Source of the DNA: Lepisosteus oculatus
Lineage: Eukaryota > Chordata > Actinopteri > Semionotiformes > Lepisosteidae
DNA: 64,000 bases
Assembly: GCF_040954835.1 (NCBI RefSeq)
Contig: NC_090698.1
Coordinates: 33,223,501-33,287,500, forward strand
Direction: 5' to 3'
The translations under genes and the position numbers were made by a program. Shown here one piece after another: positions 28,301 to 38,960 of this stretch; within the stretch, counting starts at the first letter, position 1, and each line of letters begins with the position of its first letter. The notes beneath the pieces were generated by a model. That model did not search any database. It was given only the letters and a program-made list of their open reading frames with translations, and was not told the DNA's origin.

Positions 28301-31300
28301 ACCCCAGCCCCAATCTGTCAGTAATGCAGTGAGTCTGCTCCGGAGGATTGGGGCCTGTGAACACGACAGCCCCACCCTCACCCCATTGGGACAGCATCTA
28401 GCAGCTCTGCCCGTCAATGTCAAGATTGGGAAAATGCTTGTCTTCGGCGCTATATTCGGATGTTTAGAACCCATTGTAAGATTGCCTTTGTTTCTTAAGT
28501 CTGTCACAGTTCTATGTTCTGGCAACCACTTAGTATTTCATGGAATATTTAGCAATATAGGGCTGGATTCTGAGCAACAGGCCAAACAATAAGACAAGGA
28601 CAAAAGTGTTAGCACTTCATGAATATCAATGTGTTATCTGAGCAGTAGTGTGATTTTGAATTCATTGCAGTGTCTTCGTACTACCTCTGGCAATGAAGGT
28701 GTTATATATGGACTCATTACAATTCCTCTCTGAGCTGGTTCTGATAAAGGCATAGAGCACATCAGAATCTCACATTTGCATGCTGAAAGAGTTGTCTCAC
28801 CAAGACTTTTCTTCAGGGCAAAACAGTTCTACAGATTATAAATAGTGGTGTCAACAGGACCTGAAGGAAAGACAACATTTATTTGAATATACAAGGGGAC
28901 AAAATCATACAGACAAAAAGTGTAGACTGTTTTTTGTTGAAAATACATTTTAGATATGCATACATGCTTACTCAGCCTTTATAAAGAGAAGCAGCTGTTT
29001 CTCGGGACGTCCAAACTCCCCAAGTGACTCCCCAATTACCCCTAATTGTCACAGTGAATTTTTCATCTCCTATGGCTCTTTTACCAAGAAAACTGTGGCT
29101 GTCTACCCATTGCTGCAGGCAAATACTGGAGAAAACACAAGAATGTGTATTAACCTACATTGCCTTTTGTGTAAAAGATGACTTCAGCACTTCCAAATTT
29201 CTGCCAGTTTTTTTTTCCCAGAAGATTGCCTCTGACCCTCAGGTTTTTAGGCAGAGCTATAAGGCATGCCGTCAGGTTCCTGACCAAACAGGGCAATTGA
29301 TTTGCTTTCCCTATCGCCCACACTAAAAGAGCACAGCCTAAATAAGCAAGAGTTGCTTCAGATATCCCTGGGGTCCCTAAGATTCCCGTTGCATATCTGC
29401 ATTGTTTTAATACGCCTACTAGCACTATTTTGCTATGTTAAATAGCAATCAGCTTGCAAAATTCAGACCAAACCTCACCATCAAATGTGACCTGAGCAAG
29501 CCTTCTCTCTGTACAGTTTGTACCTCAGTTGTTGTTGCTTTTCTTCTTTGTCAGAATGTATATGTTCTGAATTACACAGCTGTCATGTCGATAAGTTGTT
29601 TCTGTCCTATAGGTCACAATATTACATTCTGTGACACTGTTTGGTTGACTGAGGAAGAGTGTTTGTGTTTTACCTCCAAAATGGCACTTGCATGTTTACA
29701 TTTAGAAATTATTTTTTAAATTGTCCTCCAGAATATATATTTTGGGAAAATGATCAAATCCTGTTCAGTCATTTGGGAATACTGAAAAGTAAGGAAAAGT
29801 ATTTCATATTATATTGATAGACGTATATGAGCCCTTCAAATACTCTGTTAAAATTTGTCCATTGAAATTGAAAGTTTATAAGGGAAACATGATTTTCATA
29901 CCAGAAAGGTTAATTGATATTTTGATTAATGGATGCTTGATTAGATACATTTATTTTTACATTCAGACTAGTCATGTTACAGTTTGATAGAAACTGTCAG
30001 GATTTTTCCTGGAACCTGTGTTGACAGAAAATCATTTGTAAAACAATAAAAGATGCTGATTAGCAATAGAGATTTTTCTCTCAAAGAAGGACTAAAGACC
30101 AGAGATAAGCCCCTTATATGGCTTAACCTATCAAAAATGTCAGTGCTGTTTTTAGAGAATACTTGCAAACCCTCGATTGTAGTAAGGTGCGCACTACTGT
30201 TGGTATCTTTTATATCTAGGTGAAGGTGATTAGGTGAAGGTTGAAATTACTCAAGTTTAACATTTACATTCTAAAGTTTGATTTTATATTATATTTTTAA
30301 ATATGCAAAATCACAGTTCTCCACAAGCACTTGCTAACAGCCTTCTGATTTCCTTAAGTAATTTGGTGTCCAATATTTAAACTGAGTTGAGAAACAGAAT
30401 TTTTATCACAGCTGATTGAGATAAATGTGTCATGCTTTGCTGTGTTGTTTTAGCTTTCTTTTTTGACCACTTTGTGCTCATTCTACCATATACTCATCTT
30501 TCAGAGGCAAATTACTGTTAATATTATTATTACAGCAACATCTGTATAGAATCCTACCATTATGTTGCACAACAATAGAGTATTGCACTACTGCAGTGGC
30601 TAAGAATATTGTTTTTGCAAACCACACATTAAATGTCTTTAATTTTGCTCATTTCCCAGGCTACTATTGCAGCTGCAATATCTGAAAAATCTCCATTTGC
30701 AACTCCAATGAACAGAAAGGATGATGCAAACCTTGCTAAAGCTGCTCTGGCTATAGCCAATTCGGACCACCTGACCATTTATAATGCGTACTTAGGGTAA
30801 GGTGTTGTTGCTGTCATTATCATTCTGTTTATTGCTGTGTGTTCATTAATTAGAAAAGCTTGGGTTGCATTTTTGTGTGAGTTGATGCACAGTGCCTTGC
30901 AAAAGTATTCACCCCCCTTGGACTTTTTCACATTTTATTGTGTTGCAGCATGGAATCATGATGGATTTAACTGAGAATTAATGCCAATCATCAACACAAA
31001 GTACTCTATAATGTCAAAGAGGAAACAAAAAACCAGACATTTTACTAAATAAATAAAAAATAGATATTGATTAACAGCATAAGTATTCACCCCCTTCCTT
31101 TGACACACTTAAATTACCTCTGAAGTAACCAACTCTTTTCTCAAAGTCACATAGTTACTTGACTGGAGTCCACCTGTGTGCAGTTGAGGTGTTTCACATT
31201 ATTTCAGAATAAATTCACCTGTTTCTGGGAGCTTCCCCACTTGGTGCATTTCCAAGGAAGACCAAGGAACATTTCAAGCAGATCCGATACAAGGTGTTTC

Positions 31301-34300
31301 TTGAAAATTACCAGGCAGGGCAAGGATATAAGAACATTTCCAAGGCATTGAATATACCTCGTAGCACAGTGTGAAGTCCATCATTAAAAAGGTGACATAA
31401 TATGGAACAACTGTGAATTTACCCAGAACGCCATCCTCCAAAACTGAGTGTCCGGGCAGCTGTAGTAAGGGAGGCCACCAAGAGGCCTACGGCAACTCTA
31501 AAGGAGTTACAGTCCTCCATGACAGAGATGCAGAGATGGAAGAAACTGTGCATGAGATAAATAAATAGCTTGTACGGAAGGGTGGCAAGAAGAAACCCTT
31601 TGTTGAAAAAAAAAACTCATATCACATCTTGGCTGGAGTTTACCCAAAGGCATGTGAGAGACTCAACAATTTGGAGGAGGATTCTGTGGTCTGATCAAAA
31701 TTGAACTTTGTTTGGCACAAACCCAACACAGCACATCACACTGAGAACACCATCCGTACAGTGAAGCATCGGTGGTGGCAGCTTCATGCTTTGGGGATAC
31801 TTCTCTGCGGCAGGGACTGGAAAACATAAAGATAGAAGGGAAAGTGGATGGAGCTAAGTACAGAGAAATACTGGAGAAAAAAGTGCTGCAGTCCGCAAGA
31901 GCACTGGGACTTGGAAGACAATTCATCTTCCAACAGGAGAATGACCCGAAACATATAGCAAAAGCCACACTGGAGTAGCTTAAAACCAAAAAGGTTAATG
32001 TCCTGGAGTGGCCCAGTCAAAGCCCAGACCTCAATCAAATTGAGCATCTGTGGAATTACCTAAAAATTGCTGTTCATCAGTGATTGGGACCATCCAACTT
32101 GATGGAGCTTGAGCAATTTTGCCGAAAAGAATGGGCAAAAATTCCAGTGTCAAGATGTGCAACGCTGAAAGAGACTTACCCAAAGAGACTCACAGCTGTA
32201 ATTGCTGCCAAAGGTGGTCCTAACAAGTATTAACTGTTGGGGGTGAATACTTATCCATTCAATTATTTTCTGTTTTTTATTTTTAATTGATTTAATAAAA
32301 TGTCTGGATTTTTCTGGATTTCCACTTTGGCATTATAGAGTACTTTGTGTTGATGAGTGGCGAACATTCTCAGTTAAATGCATCATGGTTCCATGCTGTA
32401 ACACAATAAAATGTGAAAAAGTCCGGGGGGGGGGGCTGAATACTTTTGCAAGGCACTGTACATATTTATTAAAGGTATAGTACGCTATGTAGTCAAAAAA
32501 ATAACTTCATAACCTCGTGACTTTTGATTTCTAGGAGTGGGTTGTGCTCACAGACACTAGGCCTCTGTCTGTCCATCCACAGTGGCTGCATCTTGCTTCT
32601 AAAATAAAGGAAAGAAAACAGAAAATGAAATGCAAAATTATCTTCAGTAATCCTTTTTCCAACTGTAGGTGACTTTATTAAACCACATCTCTGGTTTTGT
32701 ACTATACATAATTGAGAAATTTTGATTCTCAGGTGGAAGAGTGCACGCAGTGAGGGGTGGCGAGCTGAAATGGCTTATTGCAGGAAACACTTTCTGAATC
32801 GCACGGCCCTTCTGACCATTGAGGTACATTGTTTGTAGTAGTTGTGTTGTTGCAGCTTTCTGTTTTTTGAACAATGTTCTATTTAATTTCAAAACTGAAC
32901 TGAGTTTAGAAGATACAGAAATAGCTCATCAAACAAAGTGTTTAAACTGATAAAGTGTTCTTGTGCATTTGAAATAAAGTTTACTGGTTATATACTGGCA
33001 TCAGGATGAAGGTGATTAAATTAATTGAGATTTTTCATCGTATTTTAACTTCATAATTTGCCAAAGTTTAGTTCTTATTTAATCATATTTAATATTATTT
33101 ATGGTGCACTTATATTTAATTAAAGAATCAACCAGAGCATGTTCGAGAGTGATTTATTATGACAAGTATGGGCGTGCAGGCATATAAAAACAACCTGATT
33201 TTTTTTTTTCTTTTCCACAGGATGTGAAGCGGGAGCTGACGAGGATGATGGAAGCAGTGGGGTTCTCTTCACCAGTGTCAAGAACAAGCCAGCCTTCTCC
33301 CAAGAGCTCTCTGTCTGCCCAGGAGATTGCCATTGTCAACACTGTACTGACAGCGGGCTTGTATGATAGTGTGGGCAGGATTATCTACACCCCTTCTGTG
33401 GATGTCAATGACAAGACAGTGTGCACTGTGGAGACAGCACAAGGCAAGGCACAAGTCCATCCCTCCTCTGTCAACAGGAACCTGCAGACCTATGGCTGGC
33501 TGCTCTTCCAGGAAAAGGTGAATAAGCCTGCAAGTGACAACTAATGAGGTGACATTCAAAGTGAGAAAAGGAAGATTGTAACAGTTCTTCGTGCTGATTG
33601 TGTTTTTCACACAGGTGAGGTATTCCAAGGTGTATCTACGGGACACTACTCTGATCTCTCCATTCCCAATGCTTCTGTTCGGAGGAGACATTGATGTGCA
33701 GCACCGTGAGAGACTCATCTCTCTAGATGGATGGATCCACTTCCAGGTCAGGATACAGCCATGTGTACCAGACCTTCATGAATGGCTAATAAATATTGAG
33801 ACCTTAATGGCAAATTTCATGTTTGTCACGGCACTAGTTAACTACTGAGATCTTGAAATATCGCTTTAAAATACACACCTATACATGATATCAGAATAAT
33901 CATACCAAAATTATCTGATGCTTTTTGCTATGATAATAAAGGCTTAATTTTAATATTGACCCTCAATTCATTTCAAAAAGTAGGTTATTACCGTTTACTA
34001 ATGTCTGTTGCTACCATTCCTGGAGCTGGTCAATGGTGATGGGGAATTCTATCTAAGGAGACTGGGCAGGGAGAAGCCCCCAGTAAATTGCTTTAGAGCT
34101 TTATTTATCTTAGGTTTTGTAGCATTCGAAAACCTACAAGAAGGTTATGTGACAGTATTTTTTCATTGTTTTGTTGTATATGACTCTGCCCTGTTATGAG
34201 ATTTATATGCTGTAATTATCTGTATAAACCCCTTTTCAAAATTCATGTGTACAACAAAAATAAAAATAGGAGTTGTATCATCTTCAATAATTTATAAAAC

Positions 34301-35831
34301 AAAATAATCTCATCCAAGTTTCTAAACATAGGTATTTCTAATTTAAAATGGTTCACCGTAACAGAAAGCCAATGTACAATAGATATTATTCTTATAATAG
34401 AATTAATAATAGAATTATTCTTATTCTTCCAGATGAGGAGGATTAAGAAATAAATAATAGTAAGGAACCCTGTTTGGAGATTTTGAGCCCTGAAAGATCC
34501 CGAATGAGGCAGATTACAGATCTATTGTAATAATTTTCCCCATTAAACCAAAAGTCCTCAATGTCAGTGTCAGTTGTTTGTTGATTTTATTGTTGACATG
34601 ATTTAGATTCTTTACAGCCATTTAAAAATTCTTCTTGAAGTAAAATGTACCCAATGTAAAAATGTATTAACTGAATTTAATGTCGGAAGAAAATATGAAG
34701 GTGTTCAAACAAAGTTTAAGCCAGTAATAATCAGAATTACTTAATACCAGGTGCTGTTACTCCACTTACTTTGTGGAAAATACAGTGAACCATGAATACA
34801 ATGAATAGAAATAAATGTACCTTATTGTTTATAGATAATTTTACTTTCCCCCATCATATTCTAATTATGATATAACTGGGGTCAGTTCAAGAGAAGTACT
34901 GATTTTACTATACATATGATCACATATAGACGTTGGTTGTACTGAAATATCTGGGTAATTGGGGGAAAAAAATATTCCAGAGCCAACTGATGAAAGGAAA
35001 TTAATTCTCTTAACAGAAATTAACTGCCGAAGCTTAACAATGCCCTTTTACTTCAATGCTGCAAAATGAATGGGTTTATTCCTAATACTAATTCCCCAAT
35101 AAATTTGAGTAATGCCAAATAGTTGACTCCAAAGAAGGAGATATTTCATACTTAAATATACAGTGGAGGTTATGCCAGGCTTCCAACATTACAAAAATAC
35201 ATGGATTACAGAGACAACTGGGTTTTGTAATAGATTTATTACTAATAATGGGGATATCTCTTCATTTATATTCTTAAAGTTAGTGCATGACAAACATAGA
35301 ACATTTAAACCACAGATAACTTAAATAAGAGTTAACATACATATGTATAATGCTTTTCATTATTTCTTTCTCTGCTCTTTTGTCTTTCTTATTTTCCCAG
35401 GCACCAGTGAGAATTGGAGTAATATTTAAACAACTGAGAAAGCTGATAGAGAGTGTTCTGGAGAAAAAACTTGAGAACCCCAAAATAAACTTAAAAGGTA
35501 ATTTAGTATTTTCTCTAGAAGTAATATTGATGATAAAGAATGACAAAGACACATGTAATAACCTATCTTTTTAAAACAATTATTTTGTAAAATGTTTCGT
35601 AAAACAAATTGTTGTGACCATGAAATTCAGTGATTATATTATTAAAATTTGCTTTAATACTCTGCAGTACCAGCTTTTACTATGGATTATAGATGTACAT
35701 TCATGCCACATGTGCAAGTAAGGATTTGTTCTGTTAAGCGGAGAGTTGATACAGTCTCCTCTTCTTCTCTTTCAGATGACAAGACTATAAAGATCATAAC
35801 AGACCTGATTAAAAGTGAAAACGCCATTTGA
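7217..35831 (+). CDS. DHX29: DHX29, DExH-box initiation helicase, complete (27 exons)
   Basis: Cytosolic helicase that binds the 40S subunit and promotes 48S complex assembly and scanning on mRNAs with structured leaders; also reported as an RNA-sensing cofactor. Exons: 7217-7379, 10588-10667, 11318-11431, 11729-11858, 13488-13624, 15779-15916, 16385-16511, 17393-17548, 18436-18601, 19227-19350, 19882-20502, 21054-21197, 22662-22838, 23757-23897, 24007-24151, 25367-25487, 25742-25826, 26090-26178, 26428-26556, 27104-27179, 28251-28475, 30660-30796, 32733-32823, 33221-33517, 33615-33746, 35401-35497, 35776-35831. All junctions are GT/AG and phases join to 1365 residues, close to human (about 1369, also 27 exons). 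Start MGGKKKK matches the family start. All catalytic motifs are intact. Confidence 0.96.
7840..9560. repeat. DHX29 intron 1: degenerate retroelement-rich stretch
   Basis: The first part (about 7840-8010) resembles the reverse strand of the CR1-like LINE family seen elsewhere in the window. From about 8040 to 9500 the sequence is richer in G+C than its surroundings. Around 8790-8850 the plus strand reads VVLDADASN, like the start of a Ty3/gypsy RNase H domain. Stops interrupt every frame. I read it as an old retroelement relic; no ends or LTRs are visible. Confidence 0.35.
11925..12245 (-). repeat. tRNA-type SINE (reverse orientation)
   Basis: DHX29 intron 4. Reading the reverse strand gives the fish SINE layout: degenerate tRNA-like head near 12240, the 'GTGGACTGTGGGAGGAAA' region (here on the plus strand at 12098-12115), and the tail with 'actggagtcccatc'. 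Several related copies occur in this window. Confidence 0.65.
12690..12850 (-). repeat. CR1-like LINE 3' fragment
   Basis: DHX29 intron 4, reverse orientation. Contains the degenerate counterpart of the family's end segment ('taattgatctgaggatctca' on the plus strand). Confidence 0.45.
14995..15195 (+). repeat. tRNA-type SINE, 3' part
   Basis: DHX29 intron 5. Contains 'ggttaattggcttttgggaa', 'gcgatggactggcatgcc' and 'gataggctctagc', the same body and tail as the fuller copy at 55668-55970. Confidence 0.65.
16690..17172 (-). repeat. 5S rRNA-derived SINE (copy 1)
   Basis: DHX29 intron 7. The end at about 17107-17165 reads 'ctgaccaggcccag', 'actaagcttctgagatctga', which is the reverse complement of the 5S rRNA internal region (box A side through the GGGCCTGGT segment). 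The rest of the element lies to the left, so the SINE is on the minus strand. The left boundary is uncertain. Confidence 0.6.
19882..20502 (+). CDS. DHX29: DHX29 exon 11: linker and RecA1 start with Walker A
   Basis: The longest exon, 207 codons (446-652). It contains a Gln-rich linker ([12 protein letters not shown]), an acidic patch with SWEDL, then the helicase core: [25 protein letters not shown] (Walker [10 protein letters not shown], 592-600) and motif Ia CTQPRRISA. The Gln run is shorter and more mixed than in mammals. The open frame continues well past the donor at 20503 and produces a false longer ORF. Confidence 0.95.
21054..27179 (+). CDS. DHX29: DHX29 exons 12-20: helicase motifs II to VI
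   Basis: Residues 653-1046 approximately. Motif II is DEVH (699-702) and is split exactly between Glu and Val by the phase-0 intron 12. Motif III is SAT (731-733). A DHX29-specific acidic insert ([12 protein letters not shown]) follows in exon 14. Motif IV region [15 protein letters not shown] is in exon 16, motif V STNIAETG (927-934) in exon 18, motif [11 protein letters not shown] (975-983) in exon 19. Every catalytic residue expected for an active ATPase is present. Confidence 0.95.
21330..22010 (+). repeat. L2-type LINE 3' coding fragment
   Basis: DHX29 intron 12. Conceptual translation with a frame change near 21870 follows the end of fish L2 reverse transcriptase ORFs: [45 protein letters not shown], then [16 protein letters not shown] and [12 protein letters not shown]. 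5'-truncated and broken by stops upstream, so non-functional. Confidence 0.75.
22240..22515 (-). repeat. tRNA-type SINE (reverse orientation)
   Basis: DHX29 intron 12, just after the L2 fragment. The plus strand shows 'gtctttggattgtgagagga', 'aacatggagagaacatgcaa' and 'ccatcgcagggcacacacag', the reverse strand of the tRNA-type SINE body. Confidence 0.65.
23040..23510 (+). repeat. 5S rRNA-derived SINE (copy 2)
   Basis: DHX29 intron 13. Starts with 'tgggagacctctaaggaaat', the 3' part of a 5S-like head, continues through a body matching the reverse of the 50.8-51.4 kb copy ('ctggtcattaaatatcctat', 'ggtgcataatggctgatatg'), and ends in a tail 'gtgatatataaataag' of the LINE-like kind. Confidence 0.6.
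24546..25228 (-). mobile_element. hAT transposon relic with hATC domain
   Basis: 683 bp in DHX29 intron 15. Ends carry imperfect inverted repeats (CGGTGGTTCCCAACC and CAGTGATTCCCAACC on opposite strands). Flanked by 8-bp copies TTTTAGGA/TTTTAGGG (24538-24545, 25229-25236). On the minus strand about 24789-25056 encodes the hAT C-terminal dimerisation segment ([31 protein letters not shown]), as in ZBED/SCAND3-like transposases. Internally deleted, no complete transposase. Confidence 0.82.
27330..28190 (+). repeat. tRNA-type SINE split by a TTAA-flanked insertion
   Basis: DHX29 intron 20. The SINE body is present at about 27330-27392 ('tccttccagtccaaagacat') and resumes at about 28079-28190 ('ctggctttgggggaaactgg', 'ttgcttgccgggatatctgt'). 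The two parts join in the order seen in the other copies. Confidence 0.7.
27393..28074. mobile_element. MITE with TTAA target duplication inside a SINE
   Basis: 682 bp, flanked by TTAA at 27389-27392 and 28075-28078. Imperfect terminal inverted repeats share TCAC(A/G)CTACA(C/T)GACT near both ends. No transposase sequence is recognisable. A TTAA duplication fits piggyBac-type movement, but the termini are not the usual ones, so the superfamily is open. Confidence 0.7.
28251..35831 (+). CDS. DHX29: DHX29 exons 21-27: winged-helix, ratchet and OB-fold C-terminus
   Basis: Residues about 1047-1365. Exon 21 carries the HA2/ratchet signature [20 protein letters not shown]. Exons 22-23 continue the helical bundle ([10 protein letters not shown]). 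Exons 24-26 hold the OB-fold region ([19 protein letters not shown]). The stop TGA is at 35829-35831. Exon 27 is short (56 bp). The 3' end matches the family end closely ([12 protein letters not shown]), apart from a few terminal residues. Confidence 0.93.
28476..30659. other. DHX29 intron 21, no identified feature
   Basis: 2.2 kb between exons 21 and 22. AT-rich with short chance ORFs. I recognise no gene or clear repeat; the 28990-29420 part is slightly richer in G+C and may be an old repeat. Confidence 0.5.
30890..32458 (+). mobile_element. Tc1-like transposon, decayed transposase
   Basis: 1569 bp in DHX29 intron 22. Both ends are perfect 22-bp inverted repeats beginning CAGTGCCTTGCAAAAGTATT, followed on the right by TA (the left neighbour is CA, so one side of the TA duplication has changed). 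The plus strand holds a broken transposase: helix-turn-helix remains ([12 protein letters not shown]) near 31340 and the DDE region QQENDPKH and [15 protein letters not shown] near 31930-32055. The usual QQDN aspartate reads Glu, and there are several stops, so the copy is dead. Confidence 0.88.
33747..35400. other. DHX29 intron 25, no identified feature
   Basis: 1.65 kb, AT-rich, no repeat family or gene recognised. Confidence 0.5.
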
Positions 35832-35903
35832 TTTAATTTTTTCATATAAATTAGTGTTGTATTTAAAAATGACTTGGTCATATGCCTCTTTTATAAGGAC
35901 TCC

Positions 35904-35909
35904 AATAAA
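35904..35909 (+). terminator. DHX29: DHX29 polyadenylation signal (AATAAA)
   Basis: Canonical AATAAA 72 bp after the stop codon, followed by a G/T-rich stretch. Further AATAAA copies at 36211 and 36352 could give longer 3' UTRs. Confidence 0.55.
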
Positions 35910-37470
35910 AACAATTGGGGATGTGATCATGTAAAATAATAAGATAAAAGGGCAAATTGGTTAATTTTAGTTTAAAACTGTTGCCAAAATTGCAGTAACA
36001 CTTTAATAGCATGACTGCTTCTTCTGTGACATTATGGATTTTAATCTGTAGGCAGTCATAACCACAGAAGCTATTGTGTTTTTGTTTTGGTACAAAGTTT
36101 TTGTAAAATAAGACTGTTACTATTTTCTGACTGAGAGCTTCATCTGAAGTGTCTGTGTATTTTTGGTGACTGATAACTTTTGGCAGTGCACAGTTTGTAC
36201 CTAATTGGAGAATAAAAAGGCTTCACCATGGTAGAACCCAGAAATATCTTCTATTTAACCAGCCTTGAAACCACAGTGCTACTAGTGTAGAACCTACAGT
36301 ATGGAGGTACTAAAGAAGGGTTTTTTATTGTGTCATCAAACACCCTTAAATAATAAAGCTGAAATCTGTGTTAACTGCATTGAGACATCTAGATGTATAC
36401 AAAATTAGTACAATAAATATTGCTATAGATGCCTTGAATGTGAATATATGAGTGTGACTGTAATGAAAATAACCTTTTTGTTCAGATTTTTCTGCCTATA
36501 TTTTCTAATATGAACAAGGAACAAACCAAGTGAAATTGAGAAGCTCTTCCTGTTCATTGAAGATGAGATCTCACTCACTCATCCTCAGCAATGAATATCA
36601 TGTATATTTTGCAGTAATGACGGCAGTAGAGATAGTGAAGTTAGAAAAAACAACTTAAAACAACTTTCTGTTCCTACTCCTCCAAAATGTGTATGATTTT
36701 TGATAATATTATAAAAAACACTTTTATGGACCTGTTCATAGCAAAATACTTGGCTGCTGCACTGTAGAAAAGGGCTGTATTATTTTTACTTTCCAGATTT
36801 CTTAAATGTCTGATTAATTCGTTTAATAAGATAATCAAATGATAGACTGTCTTTTATATAATCTGTAACTATATTTTCCAGAGTCCCATGAAAGATCCTT
36901 TTTCATTCTGAAAGGCCCTATATTTCTATCTGCAATATAAATTCTAAATTTTAAATAACAGAATTTGAACAGAAACCTAAGGTGACAGCAGGCCAGAGTA
37001 ATGTAAACCAGTAATAATCAGCTCCATAATCCATAAAATTATTTTAATGCTAACTAGAGCAGGTTCAAAAAGACTGAAAAGCAGGAATTCCAGATTGTTT
37101 ATTTTTTAATTAAACAATGAGGAATTCAGGCATCTAAACGTTTCTGGCTTGACGAAGTAGATATGACCAAAAAAAAGTTTAAAAAAACAAACTTTTTATC
37201 ATAAAATGAAGCACTAACTTTGTAAAGCAATTATTAAATAAAGTAAAGCCAGCAATATGCCTTCATTTTACTCCCAAAGGAGTATTTCTAATTTTAAATA
37301 CAATTCTAATTTCCTTAATATCCTTTAGTCAGATGTGGAAATATATCTAGAAATTATAAATAAGAAAATAATTTAATTTGCATGTATACATTTAAAACCT
37401 TTTTCAGCAATTTGTTTTATTATTTTCCTTACTTTTTGTAAACTTTGAATGTTGCACTTTCTAGACTCTG
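35910..37470. other. Intergenic, no identified feature
   Basis: Downstream of DHX29. AT-rich, contains alternative AATAAA signals but no gene or repeat that I can name. Confidence 0.5.
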
Positions 37471-37479
37471 GGTTTCTGC

Positions 37480-38025
37480 TCAAATCTATTAAGTCCAACA
37501 GCAGAGAAAAAGTGTACCAGCTTTCTCATGACCTCAGTTACTTGACTAAGAACAGAAAATCATCGGCTGTGAGCTGACCTGCATCTCTGATATCTGTCGG
37601 ACCCGCATGTAGCACAAAGGGTTAAAAATACTCTTAAGACTCTGCACACCCTGCTAATGCCCTTTTTATACCACTTCCCTCAGGAAAAAAGACCATTAAG
37701 ACCAAAACCTCTCATTTCCTTAATAGTACTTACTGTAAGACTATACGGATACTGAAGAGCTTTCCAATTACACATTAGTACTTTATGATGACTATTGACA
37801 ATGTAAATAGATTATAAACCCCTTTAATGCACCAGTTATTTCATTTTATTTTAATATTGTGTGAGATTCTTTCTTGTTACCTTATGGTTTTATGTTGTGT
37901 TTAATGTTTCTGTTAATTTTTTTTATCATCTTATTGTTTAATTGTTATGAGCACACTGAGGCAAATTCCTAACAACTAAGTTGGTATGGCAATAAGTCTT
38001 GAAGTCTTGAATCTTGTCAAAGTCA
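37480..38025 (+). repeat. Non-LTR retrotransposon 3' end
   Basis: Degenerate coding-like text ('aacctctcatttccttaata') followed by a T-rich 3' UTR and a tail 'gaggcaaattcctaacaact ... ggcaataagtcttgaagtct' of the short-repeat type that ends many fish LINEs. 5' truncated. Confidence 0.5.
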
Positions 38026-38238
38026 AAACAAGACGTTGCGGCTCTGAGACAGCTACCTCTTATTTTTTATTAATATTGATAGCAGAACAAAAAAAAGTAA
38101 CAAAACATCAAAAAATGGATGCTAACATAATAAATAGATAGGAGGACTCCTTACACACGTTCTGAAAATGAGAGAAAGCACTGTCCCCCATTATGATCAA
38201 GGCTGTGTTTTCTTTGCCTCAGTAACAGCACAACCTCA

Positions 38239-38269
38239 CCCCCCCCCCCCCCCACACACACACACACAC
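38239..38269. repeat. C15 run plus (AC)n microsatellite
   Basis: Fifteen C (38239-38253) followed by eight AC units. A likely length-variable site. Confidence 0.95.
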
Positions 38270-38660
38270 CAATGTCACAAAAAATGCCACTTCAGCAGCA
38301 TGAAGGCAAACATGATGTATAAAGAATTATTAGCTTTTGGCCAAAGTGCATTTTTACCATGTTTATTTTTTTTCCACATCAAAAGCAGAATAGAAACAAC
38401 TAACCACTGGCTAAAAAAGAAAAAAAATGGTGGATAATTATCTAAGTAGATCAATGATGCTTTCCAAACTTGAATACTAATACATTACTCTTTTCTTCCT
38501 CTTTATGTCTCTAGAAGCTTATTGTGACTTTAAAAATAAGGTTAAGGTGCATATTCTGGAAACAGCAATATATATATATATTTTTACTTTTTCTTAACTG
38601 AATAATAACTGTTTAAACAAATAAAAATGTTTAAAACTATTTCTGTATCCTTTCTGTAAA

Positions 38661-38960
38661 GGAACAAGTGATAGGTTTATTCCATGCTGAAAAGAAGAAA
38701 GAAAATGTTTTTTGCTGTGGAGCCTTCTTCGGGTGTGAGAAAAACAGGGCAGACAGCAAAGATTAAATAGCATAGGAGAACAAAAGCTGGGAGAGTGGAG
38801 GAGGTGAGAGCAGGGGAGAGGCAGAGAGGCCACTCGGGTGGCGAGAAGTAGAGAGAGGTGTGAAGTCAAAACCTGCATGTGAATAGAGTAGATTACACGA
38901 AAATAAGACTGTTATTGAGAGAAGGGGGATGGTGTGAACCAAGTTTCAGGATAATGTTCT
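38661..38960 (-). repeat. Penelope-like element 3' tail, truncated copy
   Basis: Closely related to 42205-42535: both contain 'aggtttattccatgctgaaa', a 'gtggagccttcttcgggtgt'-type segment and a purine-rich stretch. The similarity stops at about 38960 where gypsy-type sequence begins. No reverse transcriptase part remains in this copy. Confidence 0.6.

Noticed and set aside
28110..28592. 160-codon plus-strand ORF
   Set aside because: DHX29 exon 21 plus intron sequence on both sides, including the SINE.
33278..33718. 146-codon minus-strand ORF
   Set aside because: It lies antisense to DHX29 exons 24-25, which are clearly coding on the plus strand; it is a shadow frame.
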